From assembly GCA_015847255.1 (NCBI GenBank), contig JADLZK010009260.1, positions 104,963-168,962 of the forward strand: a stretch of DNA of 64,000 bases, given 5' to 3'. This document shows, piece by piece, positions 63,857 to 64,000 of the stretch (position 1 is its first letter; each line of letters opens with the position of its first letter). The notes below the pieces were generated by a model, which had not been told where the DNA came from, ran no database searches, and saw nothing but the letters and a program-made list of their open reading frames with translations. The position numbers were made by a program, and so were the translations under genes. This DNA comes from Hyparrhenia diplandra (lineage: Eukaryota > Streptophyta > Magnoliopsida > Poales > Poaceae).

Positions 63857-64000
63857 GATAGGTTAGATGATGGTAGGATCAATTACATTGTGTTCCCCAA
63901 CCGTTAATATATATGTTTCTAGATGTGACATTAGACCGGCGCCGATTTCAGCCTCGAACTCAAACTTAAGAGAAGCTTCCAAACTGCTATGGAATCGAAG
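63857..64000 (+). repeat. Partial monomer 162, cut by the window end
   Basis: Only 144 bp are present, from GATAGGTTAGATGATGG to CTATGGAATCGAAG. Island 1 is very short (GACATTAGACCGGCGCC). The array evidently continues beyond the window. Confidence 0.95.

Larger units (their letters stand above)
1..64000 (+). repeat. Tandem satellite DNA array, about 397 bp monomer, 162 copies
   Basis: The start GATAGGTTAGATGATGG and close variants recur 162 times from 4 to 63857 at intervals of mostly 364-426 bp (two exceptions of 274 and 281 bp), always on the plus strand. The phrases ATCAATTACATT, TCTAGATGTGACATTA, GAATCAAATGCCTC and AAGTGGACCATTAGAGAG appear in almost every copy with little change. No stretch of unrelated sequence longer than a few tens of bases interrupts the array, and no copy is inverted. 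Both ends are cut by the window: bases 1-3 are the tail of a preceding monomer and the last monomer is partial. The array has no recognisable gene. The lack of any interruption and the copy number fit nuclear satellite DNA of a eukaryote. The family is not one I recognise. Confidence 0.98.

Noticed and set aside
1..64000. TTAGGG motifs as possible telomeric repeat
   Set aside because: TTAGGG occurs once or twice per monomer (GACATTAGGG and AAGTTAGGG) but never as tandem hexamers or heptamers.
1..64000. CRISPR-like alternation of conserved and variable segments
   Set aside because: The conserved blocks are 60-90 bp and differ from one another. The variable islands are 10-20 bp versions of the same sequence, not unrelated spacers. 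The period is about 397 bp, with no cas genes.
1..64000. Ribosomal DNA spacer subrepeats
   Set aside because: No rRNA gene sequence is present anywhere in 64 kb, and spacer subrepeat arrays are normally much shorter than this.

Overview
The whole 64 kb window is one uninterrupted head-to-tail tandem satellite DNA array. I counted 162 monomer starts using the conserved start GATAGGTTAGATGATGG and its close variants, from position 4 to position 63857. The mean period is (63857-4)/161, about 397 bp. All copies lie on the same strand. I see no protein-coding gene, tRNA, rRNA, transposon, CRISPR array or operon. The longest open frames (about 60-111 codons) are the same satellite segment translated again and again, and they break at T-tract and small-indel differences between copies.

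The organism is most likely a eukaryote with cytosine DNA methylation (plant or animal). This rests on the long homogeneous satellite and on a strong excess of CpG-to-TpG/CpA differences among copies. I do not recognise the repeat family and cannot name the species. A centromeric, pericentromeric, subtelomeric or other heterochromatic location is plausible but not shown by the sequence.

Monomer anatomy, in order: a nearly invariant block A (about 77 bp, with an XbaI site TCTAGA); a short GC-rich hypervariable island 1; block B (about 63 bp, ending CTAGAC); T-tract 1; block C, ending in GAATCACTTGTC; T-tract 2 (0 to 21 T); GAGAAACTAA; a second copy of GAATCACTTGTC; block D (with an EcoRI site in TTGGAATTCC); hypervariable island 2 (often with GTCGAC); AACAAGAAGGGGAA; hypervariable island 3; and block E (AGGTACATAGGAAGTTAGGG), leading into the next copy.

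Layout: (1) about 1-10.3 kb is subfamily I (CCGGCTATGG, TCGAGCTAG, GTGTCGACC), with mixed long and short monomers and a local duplication of a monomer pair. (2) About 10.3-20.9 kb is a transition zone rich in shortened monomers. It is organised as three copies of a 9-monomer higher-order repeat of about 3.55 kb. (3) About 20.9-61.7 kb is subfamily II (CCGCTATGG, TCGAAGCTAG, CGCATCAAAAC, CCTAAAGG), mostly full-length monomers near 400 bp with no clear higher-order period. It includes one monomer (32973-33392) carrying a hairpin-flanked, apparently templated insertion. (4) 61732-62286 holds two heavily shortened, internally scrambled monomers of 274 and 281 bp. (5) Ordinary subfamily II monomers then run to the window edge.

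No genes work together here. The interest lies in how the array evolves: higher-order repeat formation, deletion between short direct repeats, template-switch-like insertion, methylation-linked decay, and variation confined to small islands. Part of the variation in GC-rich spots and homopolymers could be long-read consensus error.
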